DNA of 7,088 nucleotides from Auritidibacter sp. Marseille-P8566 (GCA_943325595.2 CALPQA020000092.1:1-7088), one strand, 5' to 3'. Positions 1 through 6,896 are shown, counted from the stretch's first letter. Notes: generated from the sequence alone by a model not told the origin. Program-made: numbers and translations.

Positions 1-389
1 ACGAGATCTTCATCCTTCTTGATGGCTCTATTGGCCAAAGCCAAGAAAACGATAGCAACAATAGGAAGAAACATACCAATACCTTTCTCAGAAACGACAA
101 GCGTTTCTCCAGATAAATTTAGCGAGCGATATACAAATAATCCTAATAAAATTAAATTCAATATGATAGACAATCTGTTAATAACAAATTGATGCTGTCT
201 TTTTTTAAAATACAAAATACTCACTAGCGTTAAGGTAGTTGTCAATCCAAATAAAACGGTATAAATTGAATCATTCATAAAGTAATATTCTTTTCCGTTA
301 TTCATTTCCCAAAGAGGAAACACGTAAGGTAAAACGCCTGATACTACTAGTGCAATAATTAAATAGATGGTTTGAATTCTTTGAATCAT
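1..389 (-). CDS. DUF4293 family integral membrane protein, C-terminus cut by window edge
   Basis: Translation of the minus strand from the ATG at 389-387 gives 129 complete codons plus a GT that must encode Val, with no stop before the edge. It begins MIQRIQTIYLIIALVVSG and ends ANRAIKKDEDLV. Four hydrophobic stretches, at about residues 7-26, 43-60, 72-88 and 104-119, predict four membrane helices; a basic KKRQHQ stretch follows helix 2. The MIQRIQ(T/S)xYL start, the FPLW stretch after helix 1 and the terminal ANRAI-KDE-LV motif match my memory of DUF4293, a Bacteroidota family of about 140 residues and unknown function. Only a few C-terminal residues should be missing. It is divergent from rho; I recall this pairing as common in Flavobacteriaceae. 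The start is chosen because it opens the family's N-terminus and lies just downstream of a TAnnTTTG motif. No biochemical role can be read from the sequence. Confidence 0.88.
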   Translation of the reverse strand, partial: MIQRIQTIYLIIALVVSGVLPYVFPLWEMNNGKEYYFMNDSIYTVLFGLTTTLTLVSILYFKKRQHQFVINRLSIILNLILLGLFVYRSLNLSGETLVVSEKGIGMFLPIVAIVFLALANRAIKKDEDL

Positions 390-571
390 AATTGTATAAT
401 GTTAAAACAAAAATATTATTTTATTTTGAAAAAAACACTATGATTAACAAATATTATTTGTATTATTGCATAACAAATGCGTAAGTACTTCATCCTTTGG
501 AGATTTCATTAGAGCAAAAACCACACATTCTTTTCCATTATTCCAAAACAATTAAATTCAAATAACATTTT
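390..571. promoter_or_regulatory. Divergent intergenic region holding the DUF4293 and rho promoters
   Basis: This 182-base AT-rich spacer must hold the outward promoters of the DUF4293 gene and rho. On the rho side there is no exact TAnnTTTG; the nearest candidate is TATTATTTG at 452-460 (three instead of two bases between TA and TTTG), with a TTTG at 425-428 as a possible -33 element. It overlaps a perfect 6-bp inverted repeat, ACAAAT-att-ATTTGT, at 447-461. If that were the promoter, rho would have a leader of about 100 bases. The bases before the rho ATG are A/T-rich with no Shine-Dalgarno sequence. I see no gene, terminator or recognisable riboswitch here. Confidence 0.4.
408..415 (-). 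promoter_or_regulatory. Putative -7 promoter element (TATTTTTG) for the DUF4293 gene
   Basis: On the minus strand this reads TATTTTTG, a full match to the Bacteroidota -7 consensus TAnnTTTG. It lies 18 bases upstream of the DUF4293 ATG, implying a very short leader. I found no clear TTG -33 element at the expected distance, and the region is AT-rich, so a chance match is possible. Confidence 0.4.
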
Positions 572-2392
572 ATGTTTGAAATTTCTATACTAAAAGAAAT
601 GAAGCTTTCTGAGCTTCAAGAGATTGCGAAAGCAGCAAAAATCAATAAAATTACTGGTGTAAAAAAAGAAAATCTAATCACTCAGATTTTAGATCTTCAA
701 GCAGCTAGCTTACCGGTAGCAGCATCCTCTTCAGAAGAAACTGCAAATGACGCCAAACCCAAACGGGCAAGAATGGTTGTAAGCAAAAAGGCAGTTATTC
801 AAAAAGAAGCGCCTATTTCACTTTTTGCAGATTCAGAAGTTGTTGTTGAAGAAAAAAAGGAAGTAGCAAAACAAGAAGAAACTATTCCTGTTGTTACTAA
901 TGATGGTGAAGTTCCTGTTCAAAAAGAGCGCAAAGTAATTAAGTTTAAAAAATCTGATTTTGAAGCTAAAGTGGCTGCAAAAGCGGCGGCTGAAAGTAGT
1001 GTTCAGGAAAATGCTTCGGAAGCAACGGAAAATAAGATTGTGAATGAGGCTGCCGAGATGCCGGTGGTTGAAAAACCTAAAAATCCAAATCAGAAACCCA
1101 ATCCCAACCAAAAGCCGAATCCGAATCAAAATCCAAATCAAAACGGAAATCAAAATCCGAATCAAAACGGAAATCAAAACCCAAATCAAAACCCAAATCC
1201 AAACGGGAATGTAAATCCAAACCAGAATCCAAACTTTAAAGCGAAGAAAAGCAACTTTGGACATTCTGATTTTGAGTTTGATGGAATTATAGAAAGTGAA
1301 GGCGTTTTAGAAATGATGGCCGATGGTTATGGTTTTCTTCGTTCTTCGGATTATAACTATTTGGCTTCGCCAGATGATATTTATTTATCAACTTCACAAA
1401 TTAGACTTTTTGGTTTAAAAACGGGAGATACCGTAAAAGGTGTGGTTCGCCCACCAAAAGAAGGAGAGAAATTTTTTCCTTTAGTAAAAGTATTAAAAAT
1501 AAATGGTCACGATCCTCAAGTAGTGCGCGACCGAGTTTCATTTGAGCATTTGACACCAGTTTTTCCATCTGAAAAATTCAGATTGGCCGAAAAACAAAGT
1601 ACAATTTCAACTCGAATTATCGATTTGTTTTCTCCAATTGGAAAAGGACAACGCGGAATGATTGTTGCGCAACCGAAAACAGGTAAGACGATGTTGTTGA
1701 AAGACATTGCCAATGCCATTGCTGCCAATCATCCTGAAGTCTATTTAATTGTACTTTTAATAGACGAACGTCCCGAGGAAGTTACGGATATGCAACGAAG
1801 TGTTCGTGGTGAAGTTATTGCTTCTACATTTGATAGAGAGCCTCAAGAACATGTGAAAATTGCCAATATCGTACTTGAAAAAGCCAAAAGATTGGTAGAA
1901 TGTGGGCACGATGTGGTGATATTATTAGATTCAATTACCCGTTTGGCAAGAGCTTACAATACCGTGCAACCCGCTTCTGGAAAAGTATTGAGTGGTGGTG
2001 TTGATGCGAATGCATTACAGAAACCAAAACGTTTCTTTGGTGCTGCTCGTAATGTTGAAAATGGAGGTTCGTTGAGTATTATAGCTACGGCATTGACAGA
2101 AACTGGTTCTAAAATGGACGAAGTTATCTTTGAAGAATTTAAAGGAACTGGTAATATGGAATTGCAATTGGATAGAAAAATTGCTAACAAACGTATTTTC
2201 CCAGCAATTGATTTAACATCTTCAAGCACACGTAGAGACGACATGTTATTGGATGAAAAAACGTTGCAACGCATGTGGATTATGAGAAAATACCTTTCTG
2301 ATATGAATCCAGTAGAAGCAATGGATTTCATTAACGATCGTTTCAAGAAAACGAAAAACAATGAAGAGTTTTTAATTTCTATGAACAATTAG
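572..2392 (+). CDS. rho: Transcription termination factor Rho, with long disordered Asn-rich insertion
   Basis: Rho is a homohexameric RNA-dependent ATPase/translocase that ends transcription of untranslated RNA. In order: Rho_N helical domain at about residues 8-43 ([15 protein letters not shown]); a Lys/Glu/Ala/Val-rich low-complexity stretch at 45-170; an alternating Asn-x tract at 171-221; the RNA-binding cold-shock-like domain at 244-312 with DGYGFLR (251-257); and the RecA-type ATPase at about 340-600. The Walker A motif PKTGKT (368-373, K372), Walker B ILLDS (D453), the [25 protein letters not shown] loop, GSKMDE, and the arginine-finger segment SSTRRDD (R554, aligning with E. coli R366) are all present, so it should be active. 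It has 606 residues against 419 in E. coli; the excess is the insertion. The [12 protein letters not shown] start is the family's usual N-terminus. It is monocistronic and ends at a strong hairpin. Confidence 0.98.
   Translation: MFEISILKEMKLSELQEIAKAAKINKITGVKKENLITQILDLQAASLPVAASSSEETANDAKPKRARMVVSKKAVIQKEAPISLFADSEVVVEEKKEVAKQEETIPVVTNDGEVPVQKERKVIKFKKSDFEAKVAAKAAAESSVQENASEATENKIVNEAAEMPVVEKPKNPNQKPNPNQKPNPNQNPNQNGNQNPNQNGNQNPNQNPNPNGNVNPNQNPNFKAKKSNFGHSDFEFDGIIESEGVLEMMADGYGFLRSSDYNYLASPDDIYLSTSQIRLFGLKTGDTVKGVVRPPKEGEKFFPLVKVLKINGHDPQVVRDRVSFEHLTPVFPSEKFRLAEKQSTISTRIIDLFSPIGKGQRGMIVAQPKTGKTMLLKDIANAIAANHPEVYLIVLLIDERPEEVTDMQRSVRGEVIASTFDREPQEHVKIANIVLEKAKRLVECGHDVVILLDSITRLARAYNTVQPASGKVLSGGVDANALQKPKRFFGAARNVENGGSLSIIATALTETGSKMDEVIFEEFKGTGNMELQLDRKIANKRIFPAIDLTSSSTRRDDMLLDEKTLQRMWIMRKYLSDMNPVEAMDFINDRFKKTKNNEEFLISMNN
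1082..1234 (+). repeat. Degenerate in-frame NPNQ-type repeat tract within rho
   Basis: Fifty-one codons (Rho residues 171-221) in which every odd-numbered residue of the tract is Asn except two Lys. The tract contains 24 Asn, 12 Pro, 9 Gln, 3 Gly, 2 Lys and 1 Val. At DNA level, a 24-base unit encoding QNGNQNPN at 1139-1162 is repeated at 1163-1186 with two mismatches, both at third codon positions. Pro codons vary (7 CCA, 3 CCG, 2 CCC) and Asn uses both AAT and AAC, so this is not a freshly expanded uniform repeat. Confidence 0.9.
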
Positions 2393-2418
2393 AAATTCAA
2401 ACCTGATATAGTATCAAA

Positions 2419-2448
2419 AAAAAACTCCGATGTAAATCGGAGTTTTTT
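2419..2448. terminator. Bidirectional intrinsic terminator between rho and the endonuclease gene
   Basis: A perfect 12-bp stem, AAAAAACTCCGA (2419-2430) with TCGGAGTTTTTT (2437-2448), closes a 6-base TGTAAA loop. Read rightward it ends in six T, 27 bases after the rho stop. Read leftward the A9 run at 2416-2424 becomes a T9 tract, 15 bases after the endonuclease stop. The symmetric placement suggests it serves both convergent genes. Confidence 0.92.
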
Positions 2449-2462
2449 GTTATAGTAAATTC

Positions 2463-3542
2463 TTAATTCACACTAATCTTTTTATTAATCGAATTGTGGT
2501 TAGAAGTTAATTTTAGGAAGTAAAATCCTTGAGGTAAATTTTCTAATGTATAGGTTGCGTTATTAAATACCGGTTTTTTAATTTCTTGAATTATTTGACC
2601 GTTAATAGTTATCAATTGGATGTCATCAATAGGAGTAGCGCTACCGATGGAGATAGTATGATTATTTGTTGGATTTGGATACACAGCAATTTCCGCTGAA
2701 AAAGTAGCATTAGATGTACTTAATGATGTTCCCCAAATAACATTTACCCATTCTGGATGATCAATAAACGGATTTCTATTGGCTTGAACGGCATAAACGG
2801 CATTGTTCCTGTTAATTTCTTTTGTACTTACAGGATCTGCAAGGTGCCAACTGTACAACATGCTCAAAGCCCATTGTTCGTATACTCGAGTATTTGTTCC
2901 ATCTAAAAATGCGGCTCCATTTGAATTGTAATTTTTCCATCCAGCGATTAGGTCTTCATAGCAAGTAGCCATATAAAAATAATTTCTTGCAATGTCTCCT
3001 TTGTATTCATCTGCAGGTTCGAAAACGGTTAACGCAGGTCCGTTGGGTGCGATGTTATTTCCAATTTTACAACCATTTGAAGAGGTGAAACTGGCTGTTC
3101 CAACGATTCCGTAGGCAAAATTACCTCTATTGCCATTGACTTTTTTATCTGTTGGCATTACGTGAAAAGCATCAGAGTACATTGGTGTTCCTGATACGCC
3201 CCCGAACCAACTTTTAGGAAAGGTATGTTCTTTATTGAAAAATTGACATTCTGATGTTCCTCCAGAACCTGTGTCTTGATTGCCTCCAGTGCCTGTTCCA
3301 AATGTAAAATTACAGGTGGTATAAATATCCCAAACTTTCCCATCTGCTCTTGCATCTGTTGTTGTGTACAAATTCCATAATCCTGGAGAATAACTAACTA
3401 CATTGTGCTGATTAATGATGTTAAAAAGTTGTGTTTTTAACGTATATCCTGTTCCTGTGGCGTTGTCGTAGTATCCTTGTGGTATTTGCGAAAAGCTTAC
3501 TGTAAAGAGAAGAATCGCAATGTAAGAGTATATTTTTTTCAT
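2463..3542 (-). CDS. Secreted endonuclease I family nuclease with T9SS C-terminal sorting domain
   Basis: A 359-residue exported nuclease. Residues 1-18 form a Sec signal peptide (basic MKK, hydrophobic core, VSFS before Q19). Residues 20-270 match the endonuclease I family (EndA/Vvn-like beta-beta-alpha-metal nucleases that cut DNA and often RNA): NKEHTFPKSWF (103-113), DAFHVMPTD (124-132), NGNRGNF (136-142), FEPADEYKGDIAR (174-186), and the terminal block with NRNPFIDHPEWV (255-266). By analogy with Vvn, H106 would be the general base and E105 with N141 the Mg2+ ligands. Cysteines 77, 99, 158 and 194 could form disulfides. Residues about 284-359 are a type A T9SS sorting domain (YPNPTNN, LENLPQGFYFLKL, KKISVN), so the enzyme is probably released or surface-attached. 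A likely role is nucleic-acid scavenging; that is inference. It is monocistronic and convergent with rho. Confidence 0.93.
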   Translation of the reverse strand: MKKIYSYIAILLFTVSFSQIPQGYYDNATGTGYTLKTQLFNIINQHNVVSYSPGLWNLYTTTDARADGKVWDIYTTCNFTFGTGTGGNQDTGSGGTSECQFFNKEHTFPKSWFGGVSGTPMYSDAFHVMPTDKKVNGNRGNFAYGIVGTASFTSSNGCKIGNNIAPNGPALTVFEPADEYKGDIARNYFYMATCYEDLIAGWKNYNSNGAAFLDGTNTRVYEQWALSMLYSWHLADPVSTKEINRNNAVYAVQANRNPFIDHPEWVNVIWGTSLSTSNATFSAEIAVYPNPTNNHTISIGSATPIDDIQLITINGQIIQEIKKPVFNNATYTLENLPQGFYFLKLTSNHNSINKKISVN

Positions 3543-3578
3543 TTATTTAGCTAAAATTAATTTTTTAGTTCGGGGCGA

Positions 3579-3586
3579 CAAATCTA
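3579..3586 (-). promoter_or_regulatory. Putative -7 promoter element (TAGATTTG) for the endonuclease gene
   Basis: The minus strand reads TAGATTTG, a full match to TAnnTTTG, 36 bases upstream of the endonuclease ATG. Initiation a few bases downstream would give a leader of about 30 bases, A/T-rich and lacking a Shine-Dalgarno sequence. No convincing TTG -33 element is visible in the AT-only stretch behind it. Confidence 0.5.
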
Positions 3587-3655
3587 AACTATATTATTAT
3601 AATAAAGATAAAAAATAATTTTTATTCGTGTTAAAGTTTACATTAACAAATAAAA

Positions 3656-3685
3656 AAAAACTCTAAATAGAAATTTAGAGTTTTT
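3656..3685 (-). terminator. Intrinsic terminator of the RsmB-type methyltransferase gene
   Basis: A perfect 13-bp stem, AAAAACTCTAAAT (3656-3668) with ATTTAGAGTTTTT (3673-3685), surrounds a 4-base loop. Read leftward, the A9 run at 3652-3660 becomes a T9 tract. It begins 21 bases after the methyltransferase stop and lies upstream of the endonuclease promoter motif, so the two minus-strand genes are probably separate transcription units. Confidence 0.9.
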
Positions 3686-3706
3686 CTGTAGATACTTTTT
3701 ATATAA

Positions 3707-4921
3707 TTATACTTTTCGTTCTAAAAGTGCCATGTAGAAACCATCAAAACCCGACTCTGAAGCCAAAATTTTAGCCTCTTTTACAAAGGTGAAACTTTTA
3801 CCTGTTTCAGTAGTTAAAAAGCGTTTTACTTGCTCTTGATTTTCAGATGGAAGAACAGAACAAGTTGCATATACTAATTTTCCGCCAGGTTTCACGATTC
3901 GGGAATAGCTTTCTAAAACTTCTGCTTGAATTTTTCTGATGTTTTCTATGAATTCAGGTTGTAATTTCCATTTTGCATCTGGATTTCTTTTCAGAACTCC
4001 TAAACCGCTGCATGGAGCGTCAATTAGAACTCTATCGGCTTTTTCTTGTAACTTTTTTATTACTTTAGTTGAGTCGATAATTTTATATTCAATATTAAAG
4101 GCTCCATTTCTTTTGGCGCGCAATTTCAATTGTTTTAGTTTGCTTTCATACAAATCCATTGCAATCAATTGCCCTTTGTTTTCCATTAAGGAAGCCAAAT
4201 GCAAGGTTTTTCCTCCAGCACCGGCACAGGTGTCAACGACTCTCATTCCAGGTTTTACATCTAAAAATGCGGCAACTAATTGTGAATTGGCATCTTGAAC
4301 TTCAAATAAACCAGCTTTGAAAGCATCGGTCATGAATACATTTGCTCTTTCTTTTAAAACCAACGCATCAGGTTGGTCTTTCAAAAAAGTAGTTTCAATA
4401 TTTAAATCCATTAATATGGCATGAAGCTTTTCGCGCGTAGTATTTAGGGTATTTACTCTTAAAATTACTTTAGCAGGTTGGTTTTGAGCAGCAATTTCTG
4501 TTGACCAAACTTTTTCGCCTAATTCTTTCACGCCCAATTCATCCATCCAATCTGGAATAGATTCTTTTAAGGCTCTAATTTTTGATAATTCGTCAAAGCG
4601 ACCTTTTATTTTACGTTCAGGTGTTCCTTCTAATTGTCTCCAATCTGGAATTGGGTACCCACGTAAAACTGCCCAAACAGAAAACATTCTCCACAAATTG
4701 TCTCGGTCAAATGGTTCTTTTACTTCTGCAATTTCTGCATATAATCGTTTCCAACGCACCACTTCATAAATGGTTTCGGCAACAAATTTACGATCGGAAC
4801 TTCCCCATCGTTTGTCTTTTTTTAAGGCTCTTGCAACCACTTTATCGGCATATTCTCCTTCGTTGAAAATCGCATTTAAAGAATCGATAGTGGTATAAAC
4901 TAAATTTCTGTGTAATCTCAT
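3707..4921 (-). CDS. rsmB: RsmB/NOP-family SAM-dependent rRNA m5C methyltransferase
   Basis: A 404-residue class I SAM-dependent RNA cytosine-C5 methyltransferase, probably acting on 16S rRNA (C967 in E. coli numbering). Residues 1 to about 120 are helical and resemble the NusB-like RNA-binding domain of RsmB. A linker with IPDWMDELG (122-130) leads to the Rossmann catalytic domain: FEVQDANSQLVA (206-217), SAM-binding DTCAGAGGKT (230-239), D256 in AMDLYESK, DAPCSGLG (301-308) and YATCSVLPSENQEQV (351-365). Both family cysteines are present: C304 (PCSG) and the catalytic nucleophile C354 (TCS). The open frame extends 13 codons upstream to 4960, but the chosen start at 4921 opens the MRLHRNLVYTTIDSL N-terminus expected for the family, and a promoter motif lies between the two starts. 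The family is clear; assignment to RsmB rather than another m5C paralogue rests on the N-terminal domain and is less certain. Confidence 0.92.
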   Translation of the reverse strand: MRLHRNLVYTTIDSLNAIFNEGEYADKVVARALKKDKRWGSSDRKFVAETIYEVVRWKRLYAEIAEVKEPFDRDNLWRMFSVWAVLRGYPIPDWRQLEGTPERKIKGRFDELSKIRALKESIPDWMDELGVKELGEKVWSTEIAAQNQPAKVILRVNTLNTTREKLHAILMDLNIETTFLKDQPDALVLKERANVFMTDAFKAGLFEVQDANSQLVAAFLDVKPGMRVVDTCAGAGGKTLHLASLMENKGQLIAMDLYESKLKQLKLRAKRNGAFNIEYKIIDSTKVIKKLQEKADRVLIDAPCSGLGVLKRNPDAKWKLQPEFIENIRKIQAEVLESYSRIVKPGGKLVYATCSVLPSENQEQVKRFLTTETGKSFTFVKEAKILASESGFDGFYMALLERKV

Positions 4922-4938
4922 TATTTGTAATTGAGGTG

Positions 4939-4946
4939 CAAAGGTA
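4939..4946 (-). promoter_or_regulatory. Putative -7 promoter element (TACCTTTG) for the methyltransferase gene
   Basis: The minus strand reads GTACCTTTGCA, containing a perfect TAnnTTTG, 17 bases upstream of the ATG at 4921. A near-repeat, TACCTTTTG, lies just upstream at 4958-4966. Transcription from here would begin downstream of the alternative ATG at 4960, which excludes that start, and would leave a leader of roughly 10 bases. Confidence 0.6.
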
Positions 4947-5074
4947 CAGCTTTTTTTCAAAAGGTATTTACGTGCATTTCGCCTTTATATTTTCATTTAT
5001 AATTATATCGTTTTAAAAGGATTATTGGAATTAAATCTTATGTAAAAATTAAGGTTTTAGAGGAATATTTATTT

Positions 5075-5082
5075 TAAATTTG
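5075..5082 (+). promoter_or_regulatory. Putative -7 promoter element (TAAATTTG) for the TPR-apbE unit
   Basis: TAAATTTG matches TAnnTTTG fully and lies 40 bases upstream of the TPR gene ATG, giving an expected leader of about 35 bases. No good TTG is seen 17-23 bases upstream. It is the best candidate promoter on the plus-strand side of the 201-base divergent spacer at 4922-5122, which contains no other gene or hairpin that I can see. Confidence 0.5.
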
Positions 5083-5122
5083 TAATAAATAAATCCCTCA
5101 TCTAGTTGAATTTTTTAGCAAT

Positions 5123-5809
5123 ATGAAACCAATTTTCACTATCCTTCTATTTATATTTTCAGTTATAAATAGTAACTCACAAACCTTAAAAGAGGAATAT
5201 AAAGAGTGTGCTATACAAAAATATTATTCCAAAGATTTTCAGGAATCTATAGATTATTTTACCAAAATAATAGAAATTAGTCCAAATGATTCTACTGCTT
5301 ATAATGATCGAGGTTTGACCAAAGAATTGTTAAGAGATTATAAAGGCGCAATTGAAGATTATACTAAAGAAATTGCAATAGATACTCTAAATGCTGATAG
5401 TTATTTTTTTCGAGGAATAGCAAAAAGTAAATTGGCAGATTATAAAGGAGCCATATTAGATTATAAAAAGGTAGTTGAATTAGAATATGGAAATGCAGAT
5501 GCTCATTATTTTATTGGACTTTCAAAATTTGAACTTAAAGATATTAAAGGTGCAATTGTGGATTTTGATGATGCTATAAAAATTAGAAACACCCATAATA
5601 ATGCTTATTTTAGTAGAGGTTGGGCGAAGGAACAATTGAAAGATTATAAAGGTGCTTTAGAGGATTATAATGCTGCAATTCAAATAGACGCAACGGTACC
5701 GGATTATTTTCTAAAAAGAGGGAATTTGAAAATAAAAATGGGTTCGAAAAAGAGTGGTGCTTCAGATTTACAACAAAATAAAGAATTGTTTTTAACTAGA
5801 AGAGAATAA
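5123..5809 (+). CDS. Exported tetratricopeptide (TPR) repeat protein
   Basis: A 228-residue protein with a Sec signal peptide (MKPIFTILLFIFSVINSNSQ, cleavage near residue 18-20; no lipobox Cys) followed almost wholly by TPR helix-turn-helix units. The core repeats at about residues 57-90, 91-124, 125-158 and 159-192 are exactly 34 residues apart, marked by DYKGAI (72-77), DYKGAI (106-111), DIKGAI (140-145) and DYKGAL (174-179). A more divergent unit precedes them (about 23-56) and a partial one follows (193-224). Such arrays are protein-binding scaffolds; no catalytic domain is attached, so the function cannot be named. Its location should be the periplasm. There is no T9SS tail. The apbE start follows 31 bases after the stop with no terminator between, so co-transcription is likely. 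The ATG at 5123 is the only start that gives an intact signal peptide. Confidence 0.9.
   Translation: MKPIFTILLFIFSVINSNSQTLKEEYKECAIQKYYSKDFQESIDYFTKIIEISPNDSTAYNDRGLTKELLRDYKGAIEDYTKEIAIDTLNADSYFFRGIAKSKLADYKGAILDYKKVVELEYGNADAHYFIGLSKFELKDIKGAIVDFDDAIKIRNTHNNAYFSRGWAKEQLKDYKGALEDYNAAIQIDATVPDYFLKRGNLKIKMGSKKSGASDLQQNKELFLTRRE
5291..5698 (+). repeat. Four tandem 102-base TPR-coding units
   Basis: The sequence encoding D(Y/I)KGA recurs at 5336, 5438, 5540 and 5642, exactly 102 bases (34 codons) apart. GATTATAAAGG is identical in three of the four copies and reads GATATTAAAGG in the third. The helical-surface codons between these anchors have diverged, consistent with old internal duplication rather than a recent tandem expansion. 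Confidence 0.85.
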
Positions 5810-5840
5810 TTAAAGTTTAATTTTTACAAATCTATTTACC

Positions 5841-6878
5841 ATGAAAAAAGTGCCGTTCATAATTATTCTGTTTTTTTTGAATTTGATTGCAATTTATTCG
5901 CAAAAGGAACCAATTTCAATTGCAGGTGAAGCACAAGGAACAACCTATCATATTACCTATTTTGATATAAAAAACAGAAATTTACAACCACAAATTGAAA
6001 AAATATTAACTGATTTTGATTTGTCGGTGTCTACTTATATTCAAAATTCTATTATATCAAAAATTAATTCAAACGAAAAAAATGTAAAAGTTGATAGTTA
6101 TTTCAAAGCATGTTTCAACAAAGCAAAAGAGGTTTGGAAAAATACGGATGGCGCTTTTGATCCTACTGTTTATCCAATTGTAAATGCTTGGGGATTTGGA
6201 CCTGGCAAAAAGGAAAAAATTGAAAAGCAAAAAATAGACAGCATGCTCCAATTTGTAGATTTTGAATTAATTGAGCTCAAAGGCAATAAAATTATCAAAA
6301 AAGACCCTCGAGTAGCTTTGGATTTCAATGCTTTTGCGCAAGGATATTCTGTTGATGTAGTTTCAGCATTTTTAAAATCTAAAGGAGTGGTTTCTTTTGT
6401 GGTAGAAATTGGGGGCGAAGTTTATGCCAATGGGAAAAATGAAAATGGCGAATTTTGGAAAGTTGGAATTGAGAAGCCCATTGACAATAAAGAAAATGGA
6501 AATCCTTTAAAAGCCATTGTGAAATTAGAAAATTTGGCGGTAGCAACATCTGGTAATTACAGACGATTTGTAATTGAAGACGGAGTTAAATATGCCCATC
6601 ACATCGATCCTAAAACAGGTTATCCTACAAAAAACAACTTGCTAAGTGCATCAATTTTTTCTAAAGAATGCATCACTTCAGATGCTAATGCGACAGGTGT
6701 TTTAGTAATGGGACTCGAAAAAGCAAAGGTGTTTTTAGAATTACATCCCGAATTACAAGCCTATCTAATTTATTCAGATGAAAATGGTAAGTATCAAATC
6801 TATGAAACACCAGGGATAAAAGACCTAGTTTCAGAAGTTGTTGAAGAGAAAAAGTTTTCTTTGTTTAAAGAAAATTAG
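5841..6878 (+). CDS. apbE: FAD:protein FMN transferase (ApbE family)
   Basis: A 345-residue ApbE-type enzyme, which uses FAD and Mg2+ to attach FMN covalently to Ser/Thr in exported flavoprotein domains such as NqrB/NqrC and other FMN-binding-domain proteins. Residues 1-20 are a Sec signal peptide (IAIYS before Q21) without a lipobox Cys, so it should be soluble or loosely held in the periplasm. Family motifs follow in order: GTTYHITY (33-40), DGAFDPTVYPIVNAWGFGP (103-121), LDFNAFAQGYSVD (160-172), VEIGGEVYANGKN (188-200), VATSGNYRRF (234-243), HHIDPKTGYP (253-262) and TSDANATGVLVMG (279-291). D281 and T285 match the usual metal ligands. The Asn at 163, where many ApbE proteins have Gly, seems a normal Bacteroidota variant. 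It lies 31 bases after the TPR gene. No flavoprotein substrate is encoded in the window. The start is set by the MKK signal peptide. Confidence 0.95.
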   Translation: MKKVPFIIILFFLNLIAIYSQKEPISIAGEAQGTTYHITYFDIKNRNLQPQIEKILTDFDLSVSTYIQNSIISKINSNEKNVKVDSYFKACFNKAKEVWKNTDGAFDPTVYPIVNAWGFGPGKKEKIEKQKIDSMLQFVDFELIELKGNKIIKKDPRVALDFNAFAQGYSVDVVSAFLKSKGVVSFVVEIGGEVYANGKNENGEFWKVGIEKPIDNKENGNPLKAIVKLENLAVATSGNYRRFVIEDGVKYAHHIDPKTGYPTKNNLLSASIFSKECITSDANATGVLVMGLEKAKVFLELHPELQAYLIYSDENGKYQIYETPGIKDLVSEVVEEKKFSLFKEN

Positions 6879-6896
6879 TCTAATTATTTGAAATAA

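Noticed and set aside
468..480. Small hairpin GCAT-aacaa-ATGC upstream of rho
   Set aside because: Only a 4-bp stem; expected by chance in a spacer of this size.
440..484. 14-codon ORF (MINKYYLYYCITNA) upstream of rho, conceivable leader peptide
   Set aside because: Very short, in AT-rich intergenic DNA, no ribosome-binding context, and the Tyr content simply reflects TAT-rich sequence. No attenuator hairpin follows it.
833..1264. 143-codon minus-strand open frame, very hydrophobic (Ile/Leu/Val/Trp-rich), resembling a membrane protein
   Set aside because: It is the antisense of the Asn-x repeat and Lys/Glu-rich part of rho; the hydrophobicity comes from reading AAT/CCA/CAA codons in reverse. 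Rho is unmistakable on the other strand.
1954..2388. 144-codon minus-strand open frame
   Set aside because: Lies entirely antisense to the conserved Rho ATPase domain and shows no domain of its own.
3939..4298. 119-codon plus-strand open frame
   Set aside because: Shadow of the methyltransferase catalytic domain, which has intact SAM-binding and catalytic motifs on the minus strand.
4582..4866. 94-codon plus-strand open frame
   Set aside because: Antisense to the N-terminal domain of the methyltransferase; no recognisable features or promoter.
5291..5698. Regularly spaced 102-base repeats considered as a CRISPR-like or non-coding array
   Set aside because: The spacing is exactly 34 codons in frame and encodes canonical TPR units.
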